Shown here piece after piece: positions 51,594 to 61,431 of a DNA stretch of 64,000 nucleotides. Every line of letters begins with the position of its first letter. Position 1 is the stretch's first letter. A program made the translations under genes and the position numbers. The stretch lies in NCBI RefSeq assembly GCF_041361345.1, contig NZ_JBGKAD010000001.1, positions 1,240,001 to 1,304,000 of the forward strand. Reading direction: 5' to 3'. Origin of the DNA: Halobaculum sp. MBLA0147. GTDB taxonomy: Archaea; Halobacteriota; Halobacteria; Halobacteriales; Haloferacaceae. The notes under the pieces were generated by a model. It was given only the letters and a program-made list of their open reading frames with translations, ran no database searches and was not told where the DNA came from.

Positions 51594-51792
51594 CGAGCGT
51601 GTCGTCGCTGTTGGGCCGTCTCGGGCAGTCTCGAACCGGTTTCGAGTCGATACACCGTCACCGTTCACTCGCCAGGTCGACCGCGACCCACCGTACGGCC
51701 ACTGACGCCACGCGACCCACCAGTCTCCCCTCCCTCGCACGCGACGAACGCGGTCGAAAGGACCTTGTACGGTGCCACGCCGTGTACGACCG

Positions 51793-54411
51793 ATGGAGTA
51801 CGGGCTCGTTCTCGTGTGGCTGACCGCGCTGGCGGTGCTGGCGGCGCTGGCGACACCGCTGGCGGCGCGGTTGTTCTCCCGGTGGCCGACGGCCGGTCTC
51901 GGCTTCACACTGCCGGTCGCACTGCTCGCGCTCGGCGTGACGGCGTTCTGGGTCGGCCGTGTCGCCTACGGCTACCCGTCGCTGCTCGCCGGACTGGTCG
52001 TCCTCGCGGCGGTGTCGGGACTCGTCGGGCTCGACCGCGACCGGGTGCGTGATCGACTGGCGACCGCCGGTGGCGGCCAGGACGGCTCGGTCGGGCCGCG
52101 AGCACTCCTCGCGGCGGTCGCGGCCGGGCTCCCGGTCGACGGGTCGCGGCTCCGGCGGACGGCACTGTCCGAGGTCGTCGCCGTGTTCCTGTTGTCGTTC
52201 GGGTTCATGACGGCCGTCCGGGCGGCGGACCCGGCGGTGTACGCGCTGGCCGGCGAGAAGTTCCTCGACTTCGGGCTGTTGCAGGCGCTGGCCCGCGCGG
52301 ACACGCTCCCGCCGGAGGACTTCTGGTTCGCCGGCGAGGGAGTGCGGTACTACTACGGTGGCCACCTCGTGAGTCACCTGCTGGGACTGCTCACCGGCAC
52401 CGCGCCGCGGTACGTGTACAACCTCGCGATGGCGACGTTCTTCGCGACGTACGTCACCGCCGCCTTCGACCTCGCGGGTGCCGTCGCGGCCGCACGTGGC
52501 TACGGCCGCCGCGGTGCCGCGTGGGCCGCCGCGTTCGTCGTCGGCCTCGCGGGCAACGCCGTCACCGGGAGTCGACTCGCGGTCCGAGCACTCCCCGAGT
52601 CGGTGCAGTCGGCGGTGCTCGGCGTGTTCCAGCCGTACACCGACACGAACCTCGCGCAGTCCGTCGGGACGGAACTCGGCCCGTTCAATCGGTACTGGCA
52701 GTCCAGTCGCGTGATCGACGGGACGATCAACGAGTTCCCGCTGTTCGGGTTCCTCAACGGCGACCTCCACGCCCACATGATGGGGCCGACGTTCCTCCTG
52801 CTCGCGGCGGCGCTGGCGTTCGCGCTGTACCGGACGGGCGCCGAGGAGACGACCCGTCGGCGCGTGCTGTTGTTCTGTGGCGTGCCGGTCGTCGGCGCGT
52901 TCCAGGCGGTCGTCCACACGTGGGCGTTCCCGACCGTGTTCGGGCTCGCGTGGCTCGGGCTCGCGCTGTCGCCGACGCCACCGCGGACGCTGTTGCCCAC
53001 CGCGGTGCGGGCGCCGCTGGATCGACTGCTCGGGGCACGCGGCTCCGAGACGGAGACCGGCGTCGCCGCAGACGGCGGCGGTGGTGACGGACAGACGACT
53101 GCGTCGAGTGCGACCGCGGCGTCGGGCGCGACCGCGGCGTCGGGCGCGACCACGGCGTCGGGGGAGAACGCGACGCGTTCGACGACCGGCACGGCGGGGT
53201 TCGAGTCGCTGCGCTCGGAGCTGGCGCGGCCGGTCGTCGCGGCCGCACTGGTGGGTGGCGCGGGGGTGCTCGCGGCGCTACTCGCGGCGCCGTTCCTGCT
53301 GGCGGCGACCGGCTCCGGGAGCGAACGTGAGGTGGCGCTGTGGGCGGCCGGGAAGCGGAGCGGTCTCGGCGCCTTGCTGCTCGTCCACTGGGTGTTCGTC
53401 GTCCCGTTCGTCGGGTACCTGTTCGACCGGCTGGGCGACGAGCGGCCCGGAGAACTGGTGCTCGCGGGTGTCGTACTCGCGCTCGTCGGCGGGTGGCTCT
53501 CGCTCCCGGCGCTCGTCTTGATCGGCCCACTCCTCCTGGGCGGGTGGATCGCGGGGCGGGTCGGTCGCGGCGGGTTCGAGACGGCGCTGCTCGTCGGTGG
53601 TGCGGGACTCGTGCTCCTCGTCGAGGTGGTGTACCTGAAGGAACAGGCCGGTCCCGGTCGGATGAACACGGTGTTCAAGACGTACTCGCAGGTGTGGGCG
53701 ATCTGGGCGCCAGCCGCGGGCGTCGCGCTCGCGGCGCTCGTGCGGCGCGTGGAGACGCCACAGGTGTGGCCCAGCGCCGGCGTGCGACGGGCGGTGGCGG
53801 TCGTGGTCGTCGTCCTCGCACTCGGTGCCGTCGCGGGTTACCCGGCACAGACCGTGCCCGACCACTTCACCGTCGGCGACCCCGAGCGCGAGCCGTCGCG
53901 TGCGATCTCGTTCGACTACCCGACGGAACCGACGCTGGACGCGACCGCACACGTCGCTCGCTTCCGTCCCGGCGTGGCGGTCGGGCTGGAGTACTTCGCG
54001 GACGTGCCCGGGACGCCGGTCCTGTTGTCCGCGCCCGGCACGTCGTGGTACCCCGGCCGCGGCTTCGGGAACCCACCGGGGGCGTACAGTTGGCAGTCCA
54101 ACCCCGTCGCGAGTCTCTCGGGGGTGCCGACGGTCGCCGGCTGGAACCACGAGGTCGGCTACCGTGGGCTGACGACGTACCGCTCGCGGGTCCGCGACGT
54201 GGACGCCGCGTACACGGACCGCACTGCGGCAGTGGCGACGATCCGCGCGTACGACGTGTCGTACGTCTGGGTCGGGCCGCCCGAACGGCGGCGCTACGGG
54301 ACCGACCTGGTCGCGTTCGACTCGATCTCGGGAATCGAACGGGTCGTCGCCGAGGAGGGCGTCGTGCTCTACCGCGTCGACCGGAGCGAACTCCCCGACA
54401 CCGACGGGTGA
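51793..54411 (+). CDS. DUF2298 multi-spanning membrane protein (glycosyltransferase-like)
   Basis: 872 residues with about 15 hydrophobic segments. The family motif EGVRYYYGGHLVSHLL near residue 190 and GFLNGDLHAHMMGPTFLLL near 330 identify the DUF2298/YYY-membrane family, which resembles lipid-linked sugar transferases of the PMT superfamily. An Ala/Ser/Thr-rich loop with SGATAASGATAASGAT repeats lies near 435-455. Likely acts at the membrane in surface glycan or lipid assembly; substrate unknown. Confidence 0.88.
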   Translation: MEYGLVLVWLTALAVLAALATPLAARLFSRWPTAGLGFTLPVALLALGVTAFWVGRVAYGYPSLLAGLVVLAAVSGLVGLDRDRVRDRLATAGGGQDGSVGPRALLAAVAAGLPVDGSRLRRTALSEVVAVFLLSFGFMTAVRAADPAVYALAGEKFLDFGLLQALARADTLPPEDFWFAGEGVRYYYGGHLVSHLLGLLTGTAPRYVYNLAMATFFATYVTAAFDLAGAVAAARGYGRRGAAWAAAFVVGLAGNAVTGSRLAVRALPESVQSAVLGVFQPYTDTNLAQSVGTELGPFNRYWQSSRVIDGTINEFPLFGFLNGDLHAHMMGPTFLLLAAALAFALYRTGAEETTRRRVLLFCGVPVVGAFQAVVHTWAFPTVFGLAWLGLALSPTPPRTLLPTAVRAPLDRLLGARGSETETGVAADGGGGDGQTTASSATAASGATAASGATTASGENATRSTTGTAGFESLRSELARPVVAAALVGGAGVLAALLAAPFLLAATGSGSEREVALWAAGKRSGLGALLLVHWVFVVPFVGYLFDRLGDERPGELVLAGVVLALVGGWLSLPALVLIGPLLLGGWIAGRVGRGGFETALLVGGAGLVLLVEVVYLKEQAGPGRMNTVFKTYSQVWAIWAPAAGVALAALVRRVETPQVWPSAGVRRAVAVVVVVLALGAVAGYPAQTVPDHFTVGDPEREPSRAISFDYPTEPTLDATAHVARFRPGVAVGLEYFADVPGTPVLLSAPGTSWYPGRGFGNPPGAYSWQSNPVASLSGVPTVAGWNHEVGYRGLTTYRSRVRDVDAAYTDRTAAVATIRAYDVSYVWVGPPERRRYGTDLVAFDSISGIERVVAEEGVVLYRVDRSELPDTDG

Positions 54412-54431
54412 GTCGGCGGCGGGCGGTGGCG

Positions 54432-54495
54432 GACGCTACAGACGGTGAGTCGACGGCGATCGACGGCCGACGCTACCGGCGGTGAGTCGGCGGAG
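54432..54495. repeat. Imperfect 37-bp tandem repeat after the DUF2298 gene
   Basis: GACGCTAC units start at 54432 and 54469 and share GGTGAGTCGGCGG-type sequence, which also occurs at the DUF2298 stop itself (GGGTGAGTCGGCGG at 54408). The stop codon is inside the repeated motif, so gene-end duplication is likely. Confidence 0.7.
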
Positions 54496-54560
54496 ACGAG
54501 ACTGATCGGCGGGGGACGCGACCGGCACCGAGAAGTGGTCTGGCGTCGGAGTGCGCCGCG

Positions 54561-54827
54561 TCAGACGTTCAGTTCGCTGCCCGCCTTCAGGACGGTGAGC
54601 GCCTCGGCGTCGACGCTCTCGACGTCGAGCCAGTGGGGGACGAACTGTCGTTTCTCGAAGGCCTCGCGCTCGTCCTCGGAGCCGACGGTACACCACAACT
54701 GCGGCTCCTCGGGGCCGTGGAACTCGCCTTGGACCTGGATGGAGAAGACGTGGAGCTCCTCGCCGTCGTACTCCACGACGGCGTCGCGCCTGATCCCCGG
54801 GTTGCCGCGGACGATCAGCTTTCGCAT
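54561..54827 (-). CDS. HAH_0734-type small conserved haloarchaeal protein
   Basis: 88 residues: KLIVRGNPGIRRDAVVEYDGEELHVFSIQVQG and EAFEKRQFVPHWLDVESVDAEALTVL. I recognise this as a haloarchaea-specific family annotated HAH_0734; function unknown. Compact, soluble, beta-rich. Confidence 0.75.
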   Translation of the reverse strand: MRKLIVRGNPGIRRDAVVEYDGEELHVFSIQVQGEFHGPEEPQLWCTVGSEDEREAFEKRQFVPHWLDVESVDAEALTVLKAGSELNV

Positions 54828-54981
54828 ACCCTCGCGTTGCCAGACTCGACTGCTAAGCGTTTCGACTCGTCACGCCCCGGGTGGCTCGCCGTGCCGAGCG
54901 GCACGCGTCGGCGTCCACCGGTGACGCTACGCGACACTCCCGAACGTCTCGAGAGTTCGCCCGAGTGTCCCGACGTACGGG

Positions 54982-55113
54982 TCACTCGGCCGCGACGACC
55001 GGCGACGGGTCGTCTCTGTCGAGAATCCGGTCGACTACCTCGCCGATGTCCGGCGCACGACGCTCCCGGTCCGGGTCGGGTTCGTCCGACGGGTAGTGTG
55101 GAACGATCGGCAC
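54982..55113 (-). CDS. Small unannotated protein (43 aa)
   Basis: 43 residues, MPIVPHYPSDEPDPDRERRAP, then an amphipathic IGEVVDRILD and an acidic end. It starts GTG 55113 and stops at 54982. Codon use is haloarchaeal and the sequence is helix-like with a Pro-rich front. Not recognised; below the length usually annotated. Confidence 0.5.
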   Translation of the reverse strand: MPIVPHYPSDEPDPDRERRAPDIGEVVDRILDRDDPSPVVAAE

Positions 55114-55294
55114 CGTCTCTCACCCACCTCCCACTAGTCCACTCCCACCACAAGGGATTTACGGGTTCGGCCCAGACGGCCGTCTCACGGCGCCTCCCGA
55201 GTGTCTGTCACACACCGCGGGTCCGGCCGTCTGTCCGTTCGGATCGCCGACACGACGGCGTAGCCTTACGTACCGGGGGGCGACCACGGGGCGT

Positions 55295-56059
55295 ATGGTC
55301 GAGGTGTTCGCGGTCGCCAGCGGGAAGGGTGGGACGGGGAAGACGACGAGCACGCTGGCACTGGGGATGGCGCTGGCCCGCGAGTACGACGTGACGGTCG
55401 TCGACGCGGACACGGGGATGGCGAACCTCCTGTTCCACGCGGGGCTGACCGACGCCGAGACGACGCTCCACGACCTCCTCCTTGCGGACACCGACGGGGC
55501 CGTGTCGGCGGCGACCTACGAGCGTCACGGGATGACCGTGGTGCCGTGCGGGACGAGTCTGGCCGCGTTCGAGGCCGCCGACCCCGACCGCCTCCGGCAC
55601 GTCGTCGCCGCGTTGGCGGGCGACTGTGACGTGTTGTTACTCGACTCCCCGGCCACCCTGGCCGCTCGCTCTGCGGTGCTCCCGGTAGTGCTCGCGGATC
55701 GCGTGGTCGTGGTGTTGCAGCCGACCATCCCCTCGGTGTCGGACGGGCTCAAGGTCGGTGAGTACGCGCGGTCGTACGGGACCGAGACCGCCGGTGTCGT
55801 GTTCAACAAGGTCCACGGCGACCTCGGGCGCGTCGCGGACCGCGTCGAACGGCAGTTCGGTGCCGGAACGCTGGCGACGGTACCGGACAGCGACGTGGTC
55901 CGTGCGGCCCGCGACGCGGGCGAGCCGCTGTTGACACACGCTCCCGAGTCGCGGGCAGCGAGTGCGTTCCGCGAGGCGGCGGCGACGCTGGACCCCGAGC
56001 CGAGACGGCCGGGCCGCGTCGCGGACCGGTTCCGGGACGTGGTGCCGGCGGGGCCGTGA
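55295..56059 (+). CDS. MinD/ParA-family P-loop ATPase
   Basis: 254 residues. Deviant Walker A GKGGTGKTTST at residues 10-20, switch I VDADTGMANL, switch II LLLDSPATLAAR. Fits the MinD family of positioning ATPases, though without a clear C-terminal membrane amphipathic helix. The upstream gene ends far away; the next gene overlaps its stop by 4 bases (GTGA), so the two form an operon. Confidence 0.87.
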   Translation: MVEVFAVASGKGGTGKTTSTLALGMALAREYDVTVVDADTGMANLLFHAGLTDAETTLHDLLLADTDGAVSAATYERHGMTVVPCGTSLAAFEAADPDRLRHVVAALAGDCDVLLLDSPATLAARSAVLPVVLADRVVVVLQPTIPSVSDGLKVGEYARSYGTETAGVVFNKVHGDLGRVADRVERQFGAGTLATVPDSDVVRAARDAGEPLLTHAPESRAASAFREAAATLDPEPRRPGRVADRFRDVVPAGP

Positions 56060-56700
56060 CCGACCGCTTCCCCGTGCCACGTGGGTCGTTGCTGCGGGCA
56101 CACACGGTCGCGTCGCTCGCCACACCGCTCTCGCGGGCGCTTACGGCCGAGCGGACCGGCTACGTGGTCGTCGAGTCCGGTGACCGACTCCTGTCGACCG
56201 ACGCGACCCGCGGTGTCGTGACGCTCGCGGCTGGGATCCCCGTGTTGGCCTACGAGACGCGCACCCAGCGAGGCGGCGCGGACGCACTCGACGCACTCGC
56301 GGCACCGGCACCGCCACGCGTCGAAGTGTACCAGACGGAGCCGGACGCACTCGACACCGTCCACGACCACGAAGACTGTCGCGTCTCCCCCGGTGCACCG
56401 GCACGTCGCCTGGCCGCCGACGACCGACTGGCGGCCGAGACACGCGCCAGGGCACCGGCCGATCGGGTTTCGCGCGACGCACTCGCGGAGGAGGCGACGA
56501 CCGACGCGGTCGAGAACGCCGGGTTCACTCCCGGTTCGGACGCGACGAGACCGGCCTCGGCGGACGAGCCGGAGACACCGACCGCGCTCGGAGCGTTCCT
56601 CGCGGACGACGAGCGCGTGTCGGCGCTCCGGACGGCGGCACGCGCCGAGGCACGCGACCGTGCCGCAGAGTGGGGGTTGGCGGACGAGCTCGCCGAGTGA
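56056..56700 (+). CDS. Unknown protein, operon partner of MinD-like ATPase
   Basis: 214 residues from GTG 56056, overlapping the MinD-like stop. The N-terminal 80 residues look like a compact fold (LTAERTGYVVVESGDRLLSTDATRGVVTLAAGIPVLAYET). The rest is acidic, Ala/Arg/Asp-rich and probably helical or disordered. Not recognised. Coupling suggests it works with the ATPase. Confidence 0.7.
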   Translation: MTDRFPVPRGSLLRAHTVASLATPLSRALTAERTGYVVVESGDRLLSTDATRGVVTLAAGIPVLAYETRTQRGGADALDALAAPAPPRVEVYQTEPDALDTVHDHEDCRVSPGAPARRLAADDRLAAETRARAPADRVSRDALAEEATTDAVENAGFTPGSDATRPASADEPETPTALGAFLADDERVSALRTAARAEARDRAAEWGLADELAE

Positions 56701-56804
56701 GTCGACCTCGGGACACCACCGCGTGGTGGTGCGTCCGTCGACGCGTCGTCACCACGGCCGCGCCCGGCGGAAAGAACTTGTACTGGGGTGCCGGCACGAC
56801 ACAC

Positions 56805-58091
56805 ATGGTCGAGCCGACGGCGGAGGGGCTGGGGATCGACCGCCGACGTGCCGTGTGGTGGGTCGTCGGCGGCGCGCTGGCGCTGGTGGTCGGGCTGGTG
56901 GTCCGCGCGTTCGTCGGCACGTTCGTCTTCGGGCTGTTCGTCTACTACGCGATCAGACCGATCGACCGGCGGTTCCGTCCGTACGCCGACAGTCGCGTCG
57001 AGGCGACGACAGCGACGATGGTGGTGGCGGCGCTCCCGCTGCTGGTGGTGTTGGTGTACGGCGGGACGCTGCTGGTCGACGAACTGCTGGCGACGCTCGG
57101 CACGGAGACGGCACAGATGGTGTTGGCACGGTTCGTCGACAACCCGACCGCGGTGACGGCGGTGGCCGACGACCCGTCGCAGGTCGCCTCACAGATCGAC
57201 GGCGTGGTTCGACTGGGCCGGCGCGTCTCGTCGGTGCTCGGACCCATCGGCTTCGTCGGCGGCGCGCTCTTGCGACTGTCGTTGGCGCTGGCGCTGACGT
57301 TCTTCCTGTTGCAGGACGGCCACCGCGTCGAGGAGTGGTTCCGGTCGGAGGTCGCAGCCGGCGACTCGACGGCGTACGTCTTCCTGCGTGGGATCGACGC
57401 GGATCTCGAGACGGTGTACTTCGGGAACGTCCTCACCGTCGTCGGGGTCACCGTCGCCTCCGTCGTCGGCTACAACGCCTACAACCTCCTCGCTCCGGCG
57501 GCCGTGTCGCTGCCCGTTCCGACGCTGTTGGGCGTCGCCACCGGGTTGGCGACGTTCGTCCCACTGGTCGTCGGGAAGTTGGTGTACCTCCCGGCGACGG
57601 CGCTGTTGGTGTGGAACGCGGTGCAGGCGGACGCGTGGCTCGGCTACCCGATCGCCTTCCTCGTTGGTGCGTTCGTCTTCCTCGACATCGTCCCGCAGAC
57701 GCTGTTGCGGCCACTGATCTCCGGCCGGTCGCTCCACTCCGGGTTGGTGTTGTTCGGCTACGTGTTGGGAACCTCCTACTTCGGCTGGTACGGGCTGTTC
57801 CTCGGCCCGCTGCTCGTGGTGGCGGGCGTCCAGTTCCTGAAACACGTGCTGCCGGACCTCGCGACCGGCGACGCCTTCGTCCCCGAGACCGATGAGGGTG
57901 TCGAGATCGGCACCGACCCCCTCGAAGACGGCGGCCTCCCGGCGGAGTACACAGACGAGACCGAACACGGCACTGTCGGGACGACCGACGGCGACGACGA
58001 CACCGGTCGGGGTGACGGAGGCACGAGTTCGAGCGACGCGGCGAGTGGGACGGACGGGACGGACGCCGGCGACCCGAGTGGCGTCGACTGA
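56805..58091 (+). CDS. AI-2E/PerM-family membrane transporter
   Basis: 428 residues with about eight membrane helices, starting AVWWVVGGALALVVGLVVRAFVGTFVFGLFVYY; the later LLGVATGLATFVPLVVGKLVYLPAT and LLRPLISGRSLHSGLVLFGYVLGTSYFGWYGLFLGPLLVV fit the PerM/AI-2E family. Some homologues act as Na/H antiporters. The last 60 residues are an acidic Gly/Asp/Ser tail. AAAGAACTTGTA about 30 bases before the ATG is its promoter. Confidence 0.88.
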   Translation: MVEPTAEGLGIDRRRAVWWVVGGALALVVGLVVRAFVGTFVFGLFVYYAIRPIDRRFRPYADSRVEATTATMVVAALPLLVVLVYGGTLLVDELLATLGTETAQMVLARFVDNPTAVTAVADDPSQVASQIDGVVRLGRRVSSVLGPIGFVGGALLRLSLALALTFFLLQDGHRVEEWFRSEVAAGDSTAYVFLRGIDADLETVYFGNVLTVVGVTVASVVGYNAYNLLAPAAVSLPVPTLLGVATGLATFVPLVVGKLVYLPATALLVWNAVQADAWLGYPIAFLVGAFVFLDIVPQTLLRPLISGRSLHSGLVLFGYVLGTSYFGWYGLFLGPLLVVAGVQFLKHVLPDLATGDAFVPETDEGVEIGTDPLEDGGLPAEYTDETEHGTVGTTDGDDDTGRGDGGTSSSDAASGTDGTDAGDPSGVD

Positions 58092-58101
58092 CGTATCGAC
58101 C

Positions 58102-58154
58102 CCGCCACCGCGAACCGACAGACACCCGCCCGCCACCGCGAACCGACAGACACC
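58102..58154. repeat. 28-bp tandem repeat, 1.9 copies
   Basis: CCGCCACCGCGAACCGACAG starts at 58102 and 58130, 10 bases after the AI-2E-type gene stop, in the spacer before the gene at 58180. Confidence 0.88.
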
Positions 58155-58179
58155 TCTCCGTCCGCGGCGAGGTGTCACC

Positions 58180-58941
58180 GTGACACTCCGTCCGTTGCTC
58201 TCGGCGCGGGAGCCGTCGGACTTCGCCGACTGGTTCCGTGCCGGGACCGAGTACACGCTCCGCGTCGCGCGGACGCTCGACTGGCCCGTCGGTGACCTCC
58301 CCGCACACCGCGACCGCGGCGTGGCGGCGATGCGAGCCGACGACACGGACCCGGACCCGGCCGTCGCCGCCACGATCGCCGGCACACTGCTCGGCGACGC
58401 CGCGTTCGGTCGGCCGTTCCTCCGGTACACGCCGCGGTGGTACCGCCTCGCGCTCGCCGGGCCGATCCGACTCGCCGAGCGACGCCTCGCGGCCGTCGCG
58501 GCGCCGTACGCCGACCGGGCACGCGAGGCCGGCTACACCGTCGAGCGACCGACGTTCACGACCCCGGGAGAGATCGTCGTCGACGGGACGCCGCTCTCGG
58601 CGACGCTCGACGAGTTGGGCTTCGCGGAGCGGTTCCTGCTGGCGGACGCGATCCTCCACGTGGAGTGGCTCCGCGACGTGGCCGCGATCTGCGGGCTGTC
58701 GGTTCCGACGGACCTACTCGCTCGGACGATCCGGGAGTCCGCCGTCCACTACGGCCGGCGCGGGGACGATCCCGACGCGGCACTCTCGCCGGAGACGCGG
58801 CGCGTCCAGCGGGCGCTGTTCGGCGACGACGCGTGGGTCCGGGACGTGAACGTCACCTACCGGCTCCAGTCGACGTTGCTGTCGGTGTGGGAGGCGATCC
58901 TCCGTCGAGAACGCCGCCGCCTCGCGACGGCGTCGGAGTGA
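58180..58941 (+). CDS. Unknown haloarchaeal protein (253 aa)
   Basis: 253 residues from GTG 58180. Arg/Ala/Asp-rich, mostly helical, no membrane segment or motif I recognise; RVARTLDWPVGDLPAH and LDELGFAERFLLADAILHVEWLRDV are the more conserved-looking parts. The upstream repeat leaves no clear promoter, so co-transcription with the AI-2E-type gene (89 bases apart) is possible. Confidence 0.65.
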   Translation: MTLRPLLSAREPSDFADWFRAGTEYTLRVARTLDWPVGDLPAHRDRGVAAMRADDTDPDPAVAATIAGTLLGDAAFGRPFLRYTPRWYRLALAGPIRLAERRLAAVAAPYADRAREAGYTVERPTFTTPGEIVVDGTPLSATLDELGFAERFLLADAILHVEWLRDVAAICGLSVPTDLLARTIRESAVHYGRRGDDPDAALSPETRRVQRALFGDDAWVRDVNVTYRLQSTLLSVWEAILRRERRRLATASE

Positions 58942-58973
58942 GTCGACACTCGAACGGGTCGCGTCTCACCGCC

Positions 58974-59027
58974 TGTCGAGCACCTCGTCTCACTCCGTGT
59001 CGAACACCTCGTCTCACTCCGTGTCGG
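58974..59027. repeat. 24-bp tandem repeat overlapping the cupin gene 3' end
   Basis: TGTCGAGCACCTCGTCTCAC starts at 58974 and again at 58998 with one change; the third partial unit includes the cupin stop codon (59014-59016) and its last codons, another case of a gene-end duplication. Confidence 0.8.
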
Positions 59028-59415
59028 ATGCTCCGCCACCCTCCGCGCCGACGGCGAGCGTCGGCGTCCCCGTCTGGGTGCGCTCGCCCCCCGTGTCGCC
59101 GGTGTTGCGGGTGTCTTCGGCCTCGAACAGCAGGATCTTCGCCTCCTCGTCGGCGACCGGGCGGTGTTCGACGCCGGCCGGGACGACGAACAACTCCCCC
59201 GCGGACAGCGTCACGTCGTCGTGGCCGCGTAGCTCGACGGTCACCGTCCCCTCGTGGACGAGGAACAGTTCGTCGCTGTCCGGGTGGCTGTGCCAGACGA
59301 ACGCCCCCTCGATCCGGGCGAGTTTCACCTCGTGGTCGTTGGGCGTCGCCGCCAGCCGCGGGGCCCACTGTTCGTCGAACGAGTCGAACCCCGCGTCGAG
59401 TGTGATCTTCTCCAC
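59014..59415 (-). CDS. Cupin-domain protein
   Basis: 133 residues. Single conserved-barrel cupin: WHSHPDSDELFLVHEGTVTVEL holds the H-x-H and Glu metal ligands, PAGVEHRPVADEEAKILLFEAED the second motif. Possible sugar isomerase-type or small-molecule binding protein; no substrate evidence. The tail is acidic and disordered. GTG start at 59415. Confidence 0.85.
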   Translation of the reverse strand: MEKITLDAGFDSFDEQWAPRLAATPNDHEVKLARIEGAFVWHSHPDSDELFLVHEGTVTVELRGHDDVTLSAGELFVVPAGVEHRPVADEEAKILLFEAEDTRNTGDTGGERTQTGTPTLAVGAEGGGASDTE

Positions 59416-59531
59416 ACCCCAGCGTCGTCACTCGGCGACTCGTGTCTTTCGGCACCGGCGGGCGCGACGGCGACCGGTCCGCCGTCACACTCGCTGTCCA
59501 CACGTCGTCGACGGGAGAGAGACTCCCGGCC

Positions 59532-59819
59532 TCACTCCGCCGTCTCGACGGGGCCGTGGCCGACCTCCTCGCGGACCGCCTGGACGAACGTCTGTCGCGT
59601 GTCGAAGTACGTCTCGTCGGTCGCCTCGAGGACGGCCGCCAACTCGCGTGGGCCGTCGGGGGTCCGGATCGTCACGTCACCCTCCTTGTCGACGATCCGC
59701 GACTGCTCCTGTGGCCACGTGAGTCGCGACGCGACCCGTGCCAGCGGTGCACCCTCGACGACCGGCCCGTCGCCGAGTTCGACGGCCGGTTCCGTCTCCT
59801 CCTCCTCGTCGTCGCTCAT
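59532..59819 (-). CDS. DUF5789-type small haloarchaeal protein
   Basis: 95 residues. Acidic start (MSDDEEEETEPAVELGDGPVVEGAPLARVASRLTW), then DVTIRTPDGPRELAAVLEATDETYFDTRQTFVQAVREEVG, which I recognise as a haloarchaea-specific family (DUF5789). Function unknown; similar short proteins often lie near stress and chromatin genes. Confidence 0.72.
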   Translation of the reverse strand: MSDDEEEETEPAVELGDGPVVEGAPLARVASRLTWPQEQSRIVDKEGDVTIRTPDGPRELAAVLEATDETYFDTRQTFVQAVREEVGHGPVETAE

Positions 59820-60040
59820 ACCCCGCGGTTCGACACCGCTCCGTGTAACCTCTTCGGATCGTCTGCTCCGCACTCGCTGTCCGTGTCGTCCGATCGTCCG
59901 CTCTAGGCTCGCCGTCTCCCCCGCCGGCTCGTCTGTGCCAGGCTCGCGACGACCCGCGGCGCGGTGTGCTCGCTCACCCACGCGCTCGTCGTGCGAGCGT
60001 CTGACGCAGTGTTTTGTAACACCGTGTCCAACCGTGGCGT

Positions 60041-61327
60041 ATGACTAGTCTGGCGGACGCGTACGAGGAGACGGTCGGCGAGGGGGCCGACCTGCGGCGG
60101 CTCTACCTCGGGGTCGGGATGTTCCTCGGTGGGTCGCTCCTCGTGCTCGTCGGCATCTACTTCGGGACGCGCTCGCCCGGGGGGACGGCGGCGCTCCGGG
60201 ACGCCCGGTGGCTCGCGGGTGTCCTCGGCGGACTGGGCGTGCCGGCGGTGTTCCTCGGGGTGTTCGCCGTGTTGCCGGCGGCACGCGTCACTCGTGCGGC
60301 GGCGGTCGTCGGTGCCGGCGTCTCCGTGTTCGGCGTCTCGTTGTTCGCCCACGCCTACCCGTGTCAGTGGGCCGGCGCGCCGTGTGGCTCGCCGAACCTC
60401 ACCCTGCCGACGGCGGCAGTGTACTTCCTCGGCGTCATCACGACGTTCTGGTGTCTGTTCGCGGGCGTCGCCAACGTGACCACACGCGACGAGCCCGGCG
60501 GGACGGTCCGGTTGGAGGTCACCCGCGGCGGCGAGACGAAGGTGATCGAGGTACCACGCGAGGAACTCGACGAGGACGCGGGAGCGACCGGTGGCGGCAT
60601 CGGCTTCTTCGGGGACACACCGGACGGCAACGTCGAGACACAGACGAACCGTCCCGACGCACGAGCCGACGACGCCGCCGGCAGTGCCACCGACGGGCGC
60701 GGCGTCGGTGGCCGTCCGGCGACCGGGAGCGGCGACGTGGGTGTCGAACGGATCGACGGCTCCGGCGACGCGAGCGGTCGGAGTGCGTCGCGTCCGGCCG
60801 ACGACTCGGGTGGACGAGGTGGCGTCGACTCCGTCGGGACGCGCGGTCGGTCGAGGACCGGTGGCGACTCGCCGTCCGGGAGCGAGTCGACCGGTGACGC
60901 CGGCGTCGACACCGTTGGCAGTTCGAGTGGTCGCGGTGGCTCGCCGACGGGTGGTCCCGGGTCCGGTGGCTCGCCGACGGGCGGCTCGTCTGGCGGGTTC
61001 GGCTCCGGGCGGGCAGGCGGCGACGGAGCGGTCGGCGGCGCGGACCCGAGTGTGAGCGACGGCGGCGCGACGTCGGAGTCGATCACCGGGTTGACGGACG
61101 ACGATCCGGGGTCGTCGACCGGCGGCCCGAGCGGTCCGGGTGGGCCAGGTGGACCCCGTGGACGCGGCGCGGACGACCCCGCACCCGACAGTCCCGCGGA
61201 CTCCTACTGCGGGAGTTGTGCCCACTTCCAGTACGTTCGCACCGAGGACGGGATGGAGCCGTACTGCGGGCACCACGACGTGGTGATGGACGACATGGAC
61301 GCCTGCAGCGACTGGGAACCGCGGTAG
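60041..61327 (+). CDS. DUF7139-like membrane protein with C-terminal Cys domain
   Basis: 428 residues. Four helices in the first 150 residues ([21 protein letters not shown] onwards), then a short beta segment ([19 protein letters not shown]), an approximately 200-residue Gly/Ser/Asp-rich disordered linker, and a Cys/His cluster [39 protein letters not shown] likely binding zinc or an iron-sulfur centre. Recognised as a haloarchaea-specific family, not functionally known. TTTTGTAAC is its promoter. Confidence 0.8.
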   Translation: MTSLADAYEETVGEGADLRRLYLGVGMFLGGSLLVLVGIYFGTRSPGGTAALRDARWLAGVLGGLGVPAVFLGVFAVLPAARVTRAAAVVGAGVSVFGVSLFAHAYPCQWAGAPCGSPNLTLPTAAVYFLGVITTFWCLFAGVANVTTRDEPGGTVRLEVTRGGETKVIEVPREELDEDAGATGGGIGFFGDTPDGNVETQTNRPDARADDAAGSATDGRGVGGRPATGSGDVGVERIDGSGDASGRSASRPADDSGGRGGVDSVGTRGRSRTGGDSPSGSESTGDAGVDTVGSSSGRGGSPTGGPGSGGSPTGGSSGGFGSGRAGGDGAVGGADPSVSDGGATSESITGLTDDDPGSSTGGPSGPGGPGGPRGRGADDPAPDSPADSYCGSCAHFQYVRTEDGMEPYCGHHDVVMDDMDACSDWEPR

Positions 61328-61431
61328 GACGGACCGAGTACGTCGACCGCGACTGTGGAGCCCGAGCGAGTCACGAGCCGCGGCACGCCCGTGAGACAAC
61401 AGTTTTCCACGCCACCGACCCACCTCGGGGT

